Origin: Bacteriovorax stolpii
Lineage (GTDB): Bacteria; Bdellovibrionota; UBA2428
Assembly: GCA_945881775.1 (NCBI GenBank)
Contig: CAMCVE010000018.1
Coordinates: forward strand, 1 to 36,319
DNA length: 36,319 nucleotides
Direction of reading: 5' to 3'
In this document: positions 16,547-24,831 of the stretch, piece by piece
How the letters are laid out: each line of letters opens with the position of its first letter
Numbering within the stretch: the first letter of the stretch is position 1
Position numbers and translations under genes: made by a program
Notes under the pieces: model-generated
The model's database searches: none
Seen by the model: the letters and a program-made list of their open reading frames with translations, nothing else
Told to the model about the DNA's origin: nothing

Positions 16547-17484
16547 TGCGCTTCTTTGGTCGTGAAATTCCGCTCACCCGCAAACTCAGGGTCGCGCTCG
16601 TTCTTGCGAGCTTTAGCTTAGGACTCGTTATATTTTTCCCTATCGAAAGTCTCGAGTCGCGCCTCAACGATTCTCTCTCACGCACCCTGCGCATGGAAGT
16701 GCGCATCACCAATCCGCGACTCGGCCTTGGCCTTAGGACCGGACTTATGAAGGGTGGACTCATAGGGCTCAAAGCCGAGCGCCTCGAAATCACCCCGTCT
16801 CGATCCGGCCAAAGTTTTCAATGCCTCCAACCCGTTGTGAGTCCAAAACTTCTCGCCTTGCTGATCTTGCGCGCACAGGTCGCGATCCGCTGTGATCTGG
16901 GAGAAAGTGTTGCGCCACTCTCGCTTGTTATCCGAGCGCCTCTCTACAACACGAGCGCCGCGAGTGCCGAAGTGATTTTTGACGAAGTGGCTATGAACGA
17001 CCTAGCGACCTTCGCCTCGATCAAGGGCCTGAGCGGCTTGCTCAGTGGAAGTTTGCACGCCGAAGGATTTTTGAACGACGAAGGCGGCATGAGCGTCTCT
17101 TGGGATCTGTCGGGTTCCGAGATTCAAACACCTGCGGTCGTGAGCGATTTTGCCTCGCTCCCTCCCTTGAATTTTGATTCGGTGGAGACCGAAGGGTCTT
17201 ACCAAACCTCGCGCCTCAAAGTGGATCACCTGGTGCTCGGCAACGACAAGACCGGCCCCTTCTACGCCGATCTCAAAATCGATTTTGGGCTCAGTCCCGA
17301 AGGGCTGCCTGTGAGCGGATTCCTCAGTGGCAAACAAAAGAGCGACGCCGCGTTTGAAAAGGCCGAGCTCAGTTCGATCAACCTGGACCTGCTCTTCGGA
17401 AAGCTCAAGCCCTCGGGCCTTCGTGAGTTCCGCAAAGAGGTTCAAGGAAGCCCTATGAGCCTGCTGATGCCAGTCGAGGACTAA
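16546..17484 (+). CDS. gspN: Type II secretion protein GspN
   Basis: 312 residues. An N-terminal membrane anchor (about 10-32, LRVALVLASFSLGLVIFFP) is followed by a periplasmic beta-rich domain with FDEVAMNDLATFASIKGLSG and GSLHAEGFLNDEGG, in the style of the delta-proteobacterial GspN family and AsmA-like repeats. Last gene of the operon. A GTG at 16543 is in frame, but ATG 16546 overlaps the gspM stop by a single base. GspN is accessory in many systems and its exact role is unsettled. No GspO follows; a tRNA comes next. Confidence 0.82.
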   Translation: MRFFGREIPLTRKLRVALVLASFSLGLVIFFPIESLESRLNDSLSRTLRMEVRITNPRLGLGLRTGLMKGGLIGLKAERLEITPSRSGQSFQCLQPVVSPKLLALLILRAQVAIRCDLGESVAPLSLVIRAPLYNTSAASAEVIFDEVAMNDLATFASIKGLSGLLSGSLHAEGFLNDEGGMSVSWDLSGSEIQTPAVVSDFASLPPLNFDSVETEGSYQTSRLKVDHLVLGNDKTGPFYADLKIDFGLSPEGLPVSGFLSGKQKSDAAFEKAELSSINLDLLFGKLKPSGLREFRKEVQGSPMSLLMPVED

Positions 17485-17498
17485 TTCAAGCGGCTACC

Positions 17499-17527
17499 TT
17501 GACAGCGCAGCTGGCCCCCGATAAACC
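17499..17527 (+). promoter_or_regulatory. Sigma70-type promoter for tRNA-Ala
   Basis: TTGACA and TAAACC are separated by 17 bases, with the predicted start about 12 bases before the tRNA. It lies in the 61-base gap after gspN. The -35 is consensus; the -10 is moderate. Confidence 0.55.
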
Positions 17528-17545
17528 CAGAAAGTCCAAAAAAGT

Positions 17546-17621
17546 GGGCCTGTAGCTCAGTTGGGAGAGCGCCTGATTTGCATTCAGGAGGTCATCGGTT
17601 CGATCCCGTTCAGGTCCACCA
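17546..17621 (+). tRNA. tRNA-Ala (TGC)
   Basis: A 76-nt cloverleaf with encoded CCA. Anticodon loop TTTGCAT gives TGC. The acceptor stem GGGCCTG/CAGGTCC contains the G3:U70 wobble pair that is the identity element for alanyl-tRNA synthetase. T-arm GGTTCGATCC is canonical. No clear terminator follows. Confidence 0.96.
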
Positions 17622-17804
17622 CTTTTCACTCCATTATTTACAAGGTTTCATCCCTGGAGTACTTTTTTGAGGACCCATCTCTTCAAAATTTCTTAGGTAT
17701 CGGAGAAGCATGCAAGGCGAGCAAATCATGTGGCCAACGCGGTAAACTCAGCAATCAAAGGCATCGGTAGAAATATCTTTCGCATGTCCGAGTGTAGTGC
17801 AGCC
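17622..17804. other. AT-richer gap between tRNA-Ala and the ars block
   Basis: These 183 bases carry no recognisable gene. Composition shifts here toward AT, matching the ars genes rather than the T2SS operon, so the transferred segment may begin just after the tRNA. I see no integrase fragment and no repeat of the tRNA end. Confidence 0.4.
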
Positions 17805-18194
17805 CTAAAGCTCTGAAACGAGCTTTATTACTTGAGCCTTGATGGCATCCCGAGTTTTTCTAACGTCCTCGATGCTCTGGCCCTTGGGATCTGGGAATGG
17901 TAGGTCTCTGATTTCAAGACCAGGAATATAGGGGCAGTTTTCTTTACAACCCATAGTAAAAAGCAAAGTGGCATCTTTGCATAATTCGACATCGAGTTTT
18001 TGGGGCTTAGCACTACTTAGATCAATTCCAATTTCCTTCATCGCATCTAAAACGACCGGATGGACGAACGATGCTGGCTCTGTTCCCGCCGAAACAGCCA
18101 TCATTTTTTCAGAATCACATAACTGATTAAAGAAAGCAGCAGCCATTTGAGAGCGGCCCGCGTTGTGGACGCAAGCGAAGATAATTTTTTTCAT
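17805..18194 (-). CDS. arsC: Arsenate reductase ArsC, low-molecular-weight phosphatase fold
   Basis: 129 residues. Reduces arsenate to arsenite in the cytoplasm using a cysteine relay. The P-loop CX5R is C8-VHNAG-R14 followed by Ser; further cysteines C83 and C87 ([12 protein letters not shown]) provide the relay expected of thioredoxin-type enzymes, though their spacing is shorter than in S. aureus ArsC. The acid-loop Asp lies in DLPFPDP. It overlaps the upstream ACR3 gene by 4 bases (ATGA), so arsenite made here would be exported by its neighbour. Base composition is more AT-rich than the flanking genes. Its hairpin-like 3' end (AAAGCTC/GAGCTTT, 17809-17828) is inside the coding end and lacks a T-run. 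Confidence 0.92.
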   Translation of the reverse strand: MKKIIFACVHNAGRSQMAAAFFNQLCDSEKMMAVSAGTEPASFVHPVVLDAMKEIGIDLSSAKPQKLDVELCKDATLLFTMGCKENCPYIPGLEIRDLPFPDPKGQSIEDVRKTRDAIKAQVIKLVSEL

Positions 18195-19114
18195 AAGGCC
18201 CTCCAGGTGAGTCGATTTTTTAGAGCAAGTGAAACACGGACAAGAACTAATAGAACCGGCACTTCAACCAATGGGCCAATAACCGCAGCAAATGCAGCGC
18301 CATGGGATAGGCCAAAAGTTGCAATAGCTACCGCAATAGCTAGTTCAAAATTGTTAGATGCCGCCGTGAACGAAAGCGTCACGGACTCTTCATATTGCGA
18401 TCCAGCCTTCCGACTCATCCAAAACGAGAGAAAAAACATAACCGCAAAATAAATCACCAAAGGCAGCGCAACTCTTAGTACATCAAAAGGTAGTTCGACG
18501 ATTTTGTCAGCTTTCATCGAAAACAAAATTGTAATCGTAAAGAGCAAGGCAATCAGTGTGATTGGCGAAATTCTAGGAGGAAAGCGTTTCACAAACCAAT
18601 CCTCGCCTCTAGATTTTACAAGAAGCTTTCTCGACATGAAGCCAGCAAAAAACGGAATTCCCAAATAGATCAGAACAGATTTTGCGACCTGAACAATTGT
18701 AAAAGACACCTGAACACCTTGATAGCCGAAGAGTGGTGGCAACCAGGTTACGAAAAGATAGGCATAAAATGGAAAGAAAATAATCTGAAAAATCGAATTG
18801 AAGGCCACAAGACCTGCGCAATAAACAGCGCTTCCACCCGCAAGTTGGTTCCAGACCAGTACCATGGCAATGCAGCGAGCAAGACCAATTAAAATGAGCC
18901 CTACCATGTAGTCAGGCTTATCTGGCAAAAAGATGAGGGCCAGTGCAAACATCAACGCTGGCCCAAGAATCCAGTTTTGAACAAGCGAGAGTCCTAAGAG
19001 TCGCTTGTTCTTAAATGCAGTGGGTAGCTCTTCATAACGTACCTTAGCCAGTGGCGGGTACATCATAAGAATCAGCCCCGCGGCGACGGGGATCGAAACC
19101 GAGTCTATCGTCAT
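18191..19114 (-). CDS. acr3: ACR3 family arsenite efflux permease, 5'-truncated
   Basis: 307 residues, multi-pass, matching ACR3 exporters: [20 protein letters not shown], the conserved cysteine block [38 protein letters not shown] and [10 protein letters not shown]. Typical members are about 340-360 residues and have one more N-terminal membrane helix. Here the ATG falls inside the conserved region; nine codons upstream of it (19115-19141, reading TQFGPWLDS) still look like ACR3 before a TAA at 19142-19144. The gene has therefore probably lost its 5' end together with its promoter and any arsR. It may be inactive or partly active. Translationally coupled to arsC. The nearest upstream gene, a TetR, ends 63 bases away on the same strand. 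Confidence 0.85.
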   Translation of the reverse strand: MTIDSVSIPVAAGLILMMYPPLAKVRYEELPTAFKNKRLLGLSLVQNWILGPALMFALALIFLPDKPDYMVGLILIGLARCIAMVLVWNQLAGGSAVYCAGLVAFNSIFQIIFFPFYAYLFVTWLPPLFGYQGVQVSFTIVQVAKSVLIYLGIPFFAGFMSRKLLVKSRGEDWFVKRFPPRISPITLIALLFTITILFSMKADKIVELPFDVLRVALPLVIYFAVMFFLSFWMSRKAGSQYEESVTLSFTAASNNFELAIAVAIATFGLSHGAAFAAVIGPLVEVPVLLVLVRVSLALKNRLTWRAL

Positions 19115-19177
19115 AGAATCAAGCCAGGGGCCAAACTGTGTTTATAGCCGCCTCGAAAAAACAACGGATTCGTTCCG

Positions 19178-19801
19178 CTAGACGGGAGACAGTCCGTCGA
19201 AGTCTTTCTGTGAAAGAGGTGCCTTGAGTCCGCAGATATCTAGGCGCCCATCAAGCAATAAGCACGAGAGCCCGTGCGTAAAGCTCCAAACGGCCGCCGC
19301 CTTCGAGAGAATTTGCGCGCGACTTAATCTCTGAGATTTGTAATCGTGCTCCACTCCCTTAAGGAGCTCGCTGAAGCTTCGCTCGGCCTCGGCACCAAGC
19401 CCCGCATGCTCTCCGATACGCACCCTCGCGTCTAAGAACATCAGCCGGTAGTGATGCGGCTTCTCGTAGGCAAACCGTGTGTAAGCCAGTCCCATCGCTG
19501 GAAGCGCGCGGCCCTTGGCCTTGCTGCGCGCCTCGAGGAGCTTATTCGCAAACTCTGAATAACCCGCCTCGGCCAAGCCCGCCAGGAGTTCCCCGAGCGA
19601 CTTGAAGTGATGATAGGGAGCCTGATGAGAGACTCCAATCTTTCGAGCGAGATCTCGTAGAGAAAAGTTTGGTTCACCTTGTTCAATAAATTTTAGGGCC
19701 CCTTCGAGGCACGCCTGGCGCAAGTCGCCATGATGATAATGAGTCGCCTCTTTGTTAACTTTTGAAGAAGCCTTCGGAACCTTCTTGGTCTTGGATCCCA
19801 T
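19178..19801 (-). CDS. TetR family transcriptional regulator
   Basis: 207 residues. The N-terminal helix-turn-helix is at about residues 46-66 (FSLRDLARKIGVSHQAPYHH followed by FKS), preceded by LRQACLEGALKFIEQGE. The C-terminal ligand domain starts near residue 75 and includes GLAYTRFAYEKPHHYRLMF, a pattern common in the WHG-type TetR C-terminal domain. It is divergent from the membrane-protein gene at 19862. A perfect palindrome directly at its start codon suggests autorepression and control of the divergent pair. The ligand is unknown. The truncated ACR3 gene downstream could receive read-through from it. Confidence 0.9.
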   Translation of the reverse strand: MGSKTKKVPKASSKVNKEATHYHHGDLRQACLEGALKFIEQGEPNFSLRDLARKIGVSHQAPYHHFKSLGELLAGLAEAGYSEFANKLLEARSKAKGRALPAMGLAYTRFAYEKPHHYRLMFLDARVRIGEHAGLGAEAERSFSELLKGVEHDYKSQRLSRAQILSKAAAVWSFTHGLSCLLLDGRLDICGLKAPLSQKDFDGLSPV

Positions 19802-19802
19802 C

Positions 19803-19815
19803 TAGACAGTGTCTA
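19803..19815. promoter_or_regulatory. TetR operator, perfect palindrome
   Basis: TAGACA-G-TGTCTA is a perfect 13-base palindrome two bases before the tetR start codon. A degenerate copy, TTTACGTTGTCTA, lies at 19846-19858, directly before the divergent gene. Operator use by the adjacent TetR is inferred from position. Confidence 0.6.
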
Positions 19816-19824
19816 AATTTGTGC

Positions 19825-19836
19825 TTGACCTGTCAA
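19825..19836. promoter_or_regulatory. Back-to-back -35 region of the divergent promoters
   Basis: TTGACCTGTCAA contains a plus-strand TTGACC and a minus-strand TTGACA, so the -35 boxes of both divergent promoters appear to share this inverted repeat. The -10 matches on both sides are weak. Confidence 0.4.
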
Positions 19837-19861
19837 CAGCTAATCTTTACGTTGTCTAGAT

Positions 19862-20797
19862 ATGGCAAATGAGCAGATCGAGCAGAACTCAAAAGCGCTG
19901 CAGGCTTACACGGTCTTCGCGGCAGTCGGCACGATCGTGACACTGCTAGCCCTTGCACTCGACACTCGCTCGCTGTCGGGAGAGCCAGTCTGGCTCAAAC
20001 CACTGAAGTTCTTCTTGTCGACTTTAATTTTTATCCCCACGCTTGAGTTCGGACTCGCGCGCACAAAAGCCGCAACAAAGTATGTGAATCTGATTCGGAG
20101 AGTTGTTGCGAGCGGCTTGCTGTTTGAGATGCTCGTGATCTGCGCTCAAGCCTTTAGAGGAGTGAAGAGTCACTTTAACTACACGACGCCTCTCGACGGC
20201 GCCTTGTTTGCCGCCATGGGAATTGTGATTTCGATCGTGGTCTTGTTTGTGGGATGGGGAGCAATCTTAATTCTGCGTTCGCCCTTTGCAGGATCAAGCG
20301 CGCTCAAGCAAGCTTTTGGATGGGGCCTTCTCGTATTCGTCGTTGCTGCATTTCTAGGCACACAGATGCCCAGACCCACACCGGCGCAGCGACGGCTTCT
20401 GGAGTCCGGACAGAGCTCCCCTACAATTGGAAGTCACTTTGTGGGCAGTGTAGAGGGGTCGACAAAACTAGCCCCGCTCACCGCCTGGAGTCTCGAAAGC
20501 GGTGATCTGCGCGTGACTCATTTTGTGGGGATGCACGTGCCACAACTGCTACTGGCTCTTGTTTGGCTTCTACGACGCAGGAAATGGAATCTGAACTCAC
20601 CCCAGGTCATCGGATTCGTTCGCGCCGGCGCAGGACTAGGATTTCTTGCCATGGGAATCACGTTTGCTCAGGCCAAACTTGCTGAGTCGGTGTTCAACTT
20701 AGGAACAAATTCAGCTCTTCTTCTGATTCTCACCGGAGCAGCGACCTTCGCTATTTTTGTCCGAGCGGCAATCGGCCCGAAAGGATTTCATAAATGA
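19862..20797 (+). CDS. Polytopic membrane protein of unknown function
   Basis: 311 residues with about seven to eight hydrophobic segments, the first at 15-35 and the last at 283-303. Conserved-looking polar features are PVWLKPLKFFLST between segments one and two, GVKSHFNYTTPLDGALFAAMG, and HFVGMHVPQLLLALVWLL. The histidines within or near membrane segments could bind metal or cofactor, but I cannot name the family or function. Its start follows a degenerate operator and no clear Shine-Dalgarno, so the message may be leaderless. It overlaps the next gene by 4 bases (ATGA), so the two products are made together under likely TetR control. Confidence 0.75.
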   Translation: MANEQIEQNSKALQAYTVFAAVGTIVTLLALALDTRSLSGEPVWLKPLKFFLSTLIFIPTLEFGLARTKAATKYVNLIRRVVASGLLFEMLVICAQAFRGVKSHFNYTTPLDGALFAAMGIVISIVVLFVGWGAILILRSPFAGSSALKQAFGWGLLVFVVAAFLGTQMPRPTPAQRRLLESGQSSPTIGSHFVGSVEGSTKLAPLTAWSLESGDLRVTHFVGMHVPQLLLALVWLLRRRKWNLNSPQVIGFVRAGAGLGFLAMGITFAQAKLAESVFNLGTNSALLLILTGAATFAIFVRAAIGPKGFHK

Positions 20798-21264
20798 ATT
20801 CTGAATTTTTGTTGATCGCATTCAAGCTTGGCAACGCCTTGATACTCCCTCTTTGGGCTCTGTTGTTTTTTGCCCCCAGGAGCAAACTCGCAGATCGGAT
20901 TTTTAAGAATCGCACCGTGCTGCTTGTCCTAGCCGCTCTCTACAGTGTGGTCGTCGTACCAGTCCTTTACCAAAGCCCCTCCTCTCTTGGCGCCCTCCTC
21001 AGTCCGACACTGCCAGGGGTGCAGCTGCTCCTGTCTTCCGATGGAGGCGCCGTTGCGGGATGGATCCACTTCCTATGTTTCGATCTCTTTGTCGCTGCCG
21101 AGATCCGAGAACGTGCCCTTCAAAGAGGACATTCCTTCTCGTGGGTGAGTCCCATCTTCTTTGCGGTGCTCATGCTAGGGCCACTGGGTTGGCTAATTTT
21201 TGAGTGCCTCTCGTTTGGAATGATCCGCCTCAAGTCCTGTCAGCCGATCAAGACTGATACTTAA
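20794..21264 (+). CDS. ABA4-like (DUF4281) membrane protein
   Basis: 156 residues, four predicted membrane helices. It resembles the ABA4-like/DUF4281 family: KLGNALILPLWALLFFAPRS near the N-terminus, GGAVAGWIHFLCFDLFVAAE in the centre, and GPLGWLIFECL near the end. Plant ABA4 is needed for neoxanthin synthesis; bacterial members are mostly uncharacterised, so a carotenoid role is not implied here. It is the second gene of the TetR-divergent pair, overlapping its neighbour by 4 bases. Confidence 0.78.
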   Translation: MNSEFLLIAFKLGNALILPLWALLFFAPRSKLADRIFKNRTVLLVLAALYSVVVVPVLYQSPSSLGALLSPTLPGVQLLLSSDGGAVAGWIHFLCFDLFVAAEIRERALQRGHSFSWVSPIFFAVLMLGPLGWLIFECLSFGMIRLKSCQPIKTDT

Positions 21265-21414
21265 ATTATTGTAACTATTAATACAATCTCGAGATCCTTG
21301 ATCATTGGAAAGCAGTTCTCTTCGGATCCACCCAAGACAAGCCCTCAAACGAACACCGCGTCAGTCATTTTCGTTTCATCGTCACAGGGGCCCGACTTTT
21401 TTTGTGTTTTGAGC

Positions 21415-21420
21415 GATAAT
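21415..21420 (+). promoter_or_regulatory. Candidate -10 box of gltA, leaderless position
   Basis: GATAAT ends six bases before the gltA ATG, so a start site at the usual distance would coincide with the A of ATG. The -35 is poor and there is no ribosome site between. The 160-base gap upstream otherwise holds AT-rich sequence near 21265-21290 and nothing else I can name. Confidence 0.35.
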
Positions 21421-21426
21421 TTTCAC

Positions 21427-22722
21427 ATGACAAAAATCGCGAAACTCACCCTGGATGACGGCCGTACGATCGATCTTCCTGTGATCGAAGGCTCCGAACA
21501 CGAAAAGGCCATCGACATCACCAAGCTTCGCGCTCAAACCGGCTATGTCACTCTCGACTCCGGATATATGAACACCGGAGCCTGCACTTCTAAAATCACT
21601 TTTCTCGATGGTGAGAACGGCATCCTTCGCTACCGCGGCTACGACATCGCTGAACTCTGCGAGAAGTCATCTTTCCTCGAAGTGTCCTATTTGCTGATTT
21701 ACGGCGAACTCCCTACGGCTGACGAATTCAAAGCTTTCCGAGCAAAGATCCGCAACCACTCGCTCATCCACGAAGACATGAAGAATTTCTTCAACAACTA
21801 TCCCGGACAGACTCACCCCATGGCGATTTTGTCGTCGATGGTCTGCTCTCTCTCGGCTTACTACCCAGGACTGCTGGAGTCCGACCAAAGCCCTGAGGAC
21901 CGCGATGCGACCATCACTCGCATCCTCTCAAAAGTTCGCGTGCTCGCAGCTTTTGCCTATAAGCGCTCCATCGGGCAGGCTTTTGTCTACCCTAAGAACT
22001 CTCTCAACTACGTCGCAAACTTCCTCAACATGATGTTCGAAGTGCCCGCAGAAGACTACGAGATCGATCCCGTTGCCCAGCGCGCGATGGAACTCCTGCT
22101 CATTCTACACGCCGATCACGAACAGAATTGTTCGACATCCACAGTGCGCCTTGTCGGCTCCTCGAAAGCCAATCTCTTTGCTTCGATCTCTTCGGGCATC
22201 TGCGCTCTTTGGGGTCCTCTGCATGGCGGAGCCAACCAAGAAGTCCTCGAGATGCTCGAGGACATTCACAAAGATGGCGGCGACTACAAGAAGTTCCTCG
22301 ACATGGCCAAGGACAAGAACAATCCCTTCAAGCTGATGGGATTTGGGCACCGCGTGTACAAAAACTTCGATCCACGCGCCAAGATCATCAAGAAAGCCTG
22401 CGACGATTTGCTCGCGAAATGGGGTATCAACGATCCCCTGCTCGAAATTGCAAAGGGACTCGAAGAAGCCGCCCTGAAGGACCCCTACTTCGTCGAACGC
22501 AAACTCTACCCCAACGTCGATTTCTATTCGGGCATTATCTACCGCGCTATGGGAATCCCCACGAACATGTTCACAGTGATGTTTGCCATCGGTCGCTTGC
22601 CGGGCTGGATTGCCCAGTGGAAAGAAATGGTCGAAGATCCCGCAATGAAGATCGGACGCCCTCGCCAGATTTATACAGGCGAGACCTCCCGCACTTACTC
22701 TCCTATCGAACGTCGCGGATAG
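21427..22722 (+). CDS. gltA: Citrate synthase
   Basis: 431 residues, the length of E. coli-type hexameric citrate synthase. It condenses oxaloacetate and acetyl-CoA at the entry to the TCA cycle. Active-site blocks are intact: LHADHEQNCSTSTVRLVGSS, GPLHGGANQEVLEML (catalytic His), GFGHRVYKNFDPRA (His), and PNVDFYSGIIY with the catalytic Asp; the C-terminus RPRQIYTGETSRTY is typical. The open frame begins at an ATG at 21298, but the extra 43 residues are low-complexity and non-homologous; ATG 21427 gives the family start MTKIAKLTL with the small N-terminal beta domain. Monocistronic. Confidence 0.96.
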   Translation: MTKIAKLTLDDGRTIDLPVIEGSEHEKAIDITKLRAQTGYVTLDSGYMNTGACTSKITFLDGENGILRYRGYDIAELCEKSSFLEVSYLLIYGELPTADEFKAFRAKIRNHSLIHEDMKNFFNNYPGQTHPMAILSSMVCSLSAYYPGLLESDQSPEDRDATITRILSKVRVLAAFAYKRSIGQAFVYPKNSLNYVANFLNMMFEVPAEDYEIDPVAQRAMELLLILHADHEQNCSTSTVRLVGSSKANLFASISSGICALWGPLHGGANQEVLEMLEDIHKDGGDYKKFLDMAKDKNNPFKLMGFGHRVYKNFDPRAKIIKKACDDLLAKWGINDPLLEIAKGLEEAALKDPYFVERKLYPNVDFYSGIIYRAMGIPTNMFTVMFAIGRLPGWIAQWKEMVEDPAMKIGRPRQIYTGETSRTYSPIERRG

Positions 22723-22815
22723 ATCCCTAACGGCCCTGAGTGAGGGTGCCGCGACAAAGCGAAGAGATACAAAGCGTCCCAACGATACCCGCAAGCGCGA
22801 GACGTCGACACTCTT

Positions 22816-23835
22816 TCATAAAATTTGATCTGCCTTCATGAGATGCCTCAAAAGCTTTAGATTTTCGGAAAGCTGGGGAACCGGATACTGATGTGAGATC
22901 TGACTTTCTGTAAGCACTTTGCGTACTAGGGCAACGTAACCTTCGATCCAGCCCATGGCATGATACGGCGGATGTCCCGTCCCAGATTCAGCCCCCTTAC
23001 GCGTCATAAGGGAGGCATCGCGTCCCCTGCCAACGAGCACCTGATCCGGATTCATAAAATTCCACCGAGCCGTGCCCTCGGTTCCCATGATCACCACCTC
23101 AAAATCATTCGCCGATCCATGCACAACTTTTGAAACAGAACCTTGCAAACTCGCACCCGAAAGAAGTTTTCCTTGAATTTGAACGTGCGTGTCGCGGTGA
23201 GGTGCCTCACTGAGTGGATAGAGCAAACGTGTCCTCAGAGTTGCGGGTTGAGACGCCGTAACAAAACTCATCATGTCGATCCAATGCGACCCAAGATCGA
23301 GGAGTGCGTCACAATTGCCGCAGAGCGCGGGATCGTTCTTCCAAGAACTTCGACTGGGCGCTGCCGCGACAAAACGATGAGCGGCAGAGGGCTGCCAGTA
23401 ACGACTCTCGAGTGCGAAAACCTCTCCAAGCTTGCCTGTTTCAACGAGCTCCCTAAGAAACTGTGGGCCCCACATTTCGCGGTAGACATGCAGAACCGCC
23501 ACTCGCGTCGGCAAAGCTTCGAGCGCCTTCAACTCAACTTCGGTCACACAGGCGGGCTTCTCGGCAAAAATCGTCGTAAAGCCAATCCGAGTGCCTTCGA
23601 GAATTGCTTGAGCGTGGAGGCCCGAGGGATTGGCGATAAAAAGCAAACTCGATTGAGGATCTGAAAGTTTGAGCTGTCGCAACTCATCGCGACCTAGGAA
23701 CTTCGGCGTCTCGAATTGCAGTCCCATATTCTGAACAGACAACAGAGAAAGAGCTTCAGAAATTGCCTTGCCTGCCAGTCCACTGCCTAGAATATAGGGC
23801 TTGAAGATCTGTATTTTTGATGAGCCTGAGACCAT
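22816..23835 (-). CDS. Gfo/Idh/MocA family NAD(P)-dependent oxidoreductase
   Basis: 339 residues. The N-terminal Rossmann-like domain has a Gly-rich loop ILGSGLAGKAISEAL and the EKP motif in FAEKPACVTEVEL near residue 90, where the lysine is catalytic in this family. The C-terminal alpha/beta domain includes LLDLGSHWIDMMSF with the usual DxGxHxxD-like spacing and HPPYHAMGWIEGYVALV. Family members oxidise or reduce sugars, inositols or related compounds; this substrate is unknown. Its ATG directly follows the stop of the ldhA-like gene with no gap, so the two are co-expressed. Confidence 0.85.
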   Translation of the reverse strand: MVSGSSKIQIFKPYILGSGLAGKAISEALSLLSVQNMGLQFETPKFLGRDELRQLKLSDPQSSLLFIANPSGLHAQAILEGTRIGFTTIFAEKPACVTEVELKALEALPTRVAVLHVYREMWGPQFLRELVETGKLGEVFALESRYWQPSAAHRFVAAAPSRSSWKNDPALCGNCDALLDLGSHWIDMMSFVTASQPATLRTRLLYPLSEAPHRDTHVQIQGKLLSGASLQGSVSKVVHGSANDFEVVIMGTEGTARWNFMNPDQVLVGRGRDASLMTRKGAESGTGHPPYHAMGWIEGYVALVRKVLTESQISHQYPVPQLSENLKLLRHLMKADQIL

Positions 23836-24831
23836 TCAAGAAACCTCAACTTCGTTGCCCGAGCGTTCGCCCCGCGCAAAGGCTGCCACATTCGAAAGCG
23901 TTACCTCAGCAATTGCGCTTAGCGCTTCGAGCGTGAGAAAGGCTTGGTGCGAGGTCACAATCACATTTGGAAAGCTCAAAATGCGAGCGAGGACGTCGTC
24001 CTTCAGGCCTTTGCCAGACAAATCGTGAAAGAAGATTCCTTCCTCCTCCTCATAAACATCCAGAGCCGCGCCTCCAATCCGACCCGACTTCAGTGTTTCT
24101 ATCAAGGCGACGCTTTCCACGAGTGCGCCACGGCCAGTGTTCACAAGCAACGCTCCTGGCTTCATCGCTGCAAAGGCTTTTGCATCGATCAAATGCCAGG
24201 TTTCAGGTGTGAGCGGGATGTGCAGCGAGAGGACGTCGCTTGCGGCAATGAGATCGCGCAGGGAGCAATAGGTCACACCCATTGCTTCAAGTTCTATAGA
24301 CACTTGTTGATCGTAAGCAATAACCTTGCACCCAAAGCCCAACATAATCCGCGCAAAAGCGCGTCCAATACGTCCGGTCCCAACAACGCCGACAGTCTGT
24401 CCATGAAGGTCGCGTCCGACGAGACCCTCGAGCGAGAAATTCAAATCTTTTACACGCGCCACCGCACGCGGAATTTTCCGATTGAGCGCCATGAGCAGAG
24501 ACGCTGCGTGCTCTGCGACAGCGTAAGGACTGTACTCTGGCACACGTACAACCCGTAGCCCAAGCTCACGCGCGGCCTTGAGGTCGACATGATTGAAGCC
24601 AGCGCTACGCAAAGCGATGAGCCTCACTCCACCCTCTTTAAGAATCTTAAGGGCCTCGGCATCGGCACGATCTTCGACGAAGAGGCACGCCACCTCGAAG
24701 CCACGAGCAAGCACAGCACTTTGAGGCGTCAAACGATGCGAACACCACTCGATCGTCAAGCCCTGCTTAGAGTTGGCTGCGTCGAAGGCCTTTCTTTCGA
24801 AATCATGGGCGTCGTAAAAAAAAATCTTCAT
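23836..24831 (-). CDS. ldhA: D-2-hydroxyacid dehydrogenase, LdhA-like (D-lactate dehydrogenase)
   Basis: 331 residues, as in E. coli LdhA (329). NAD-dependent reduction of pyruvate to D-lactate is the family activity. Motifs: RSAGFNHVDLKAARELGLRV with the substrate Arg region, VPEYSPYAVAEHAASLL, dinucleotide loop VGVVGTGRIGRAFARI near residue 150, catalytic Arg in VNTGRGALVE, Glu in AALDVYEEEEGIFFHDLSGK, and His in VIVTSHQAFLT. The EEEGIFFHDLS stretch is specific for LdhA-like enzymes. GGAAGTGAAGT precedes the ATG. Its pairing with a Gfo/Idh/MocA gene is not a standard arrangement. Confidence 0.92.
   Translation of the reverse strand: MKIFFYDAHDFERKAFDAANSKQGLTIEWCSHRLTPQSAVLARGFEVACLFVEDRADAEALKILKEGGVRLIALRSAGFNHVDLKAARELGLRVVRVPEYSPYAVAEHAASLLMALNRKIPRAVARVKDLNFSLEGLVGRDLHGQTVGVVGTGRIGRAFARIMLGFGCKVIAYDQQVSIELEAMGVTYCSLRDLIAASDVLSLHIPLTPETWHLIDAKAFAAMKPGALLVNTGRGALVESVALIETLKSGRIGGAALDVYEEEEGIFFHDLSGKGLKDDVLARILSFPNVIVTSHQAFLTLEALSAIAEVTLSNVAAFARGERSGNEVEVS

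Noticed and set aside
17809-17828. AAAGCTC/GAGCTTT hairpin as the ars terminator
   Set aside because: It lies within the last codons of arsC and lacks a T-tract after it.
17601-19177. Possible attachment-site duplication of the tRNA-Ala 3' end near 19160
   Set aside because: GGTTCGATCCCG in the tRNA and GGATTCGTTCCG at about 19158 are only loosely similar; no exact direct repeat or integrase was found.
21298-21426. 43-residue N-terminal extension of citrate synthase
   Set aside because: The extension is Ser/Thr-rich and unlike the family; ATG 21427 gives the normal N-terminal sequence.
22731-22747. Hairpin GGCCCT...AGGGTGCC after gltA as a terminator
   Set aside because: The stem is short and no T-run follows on either strand.
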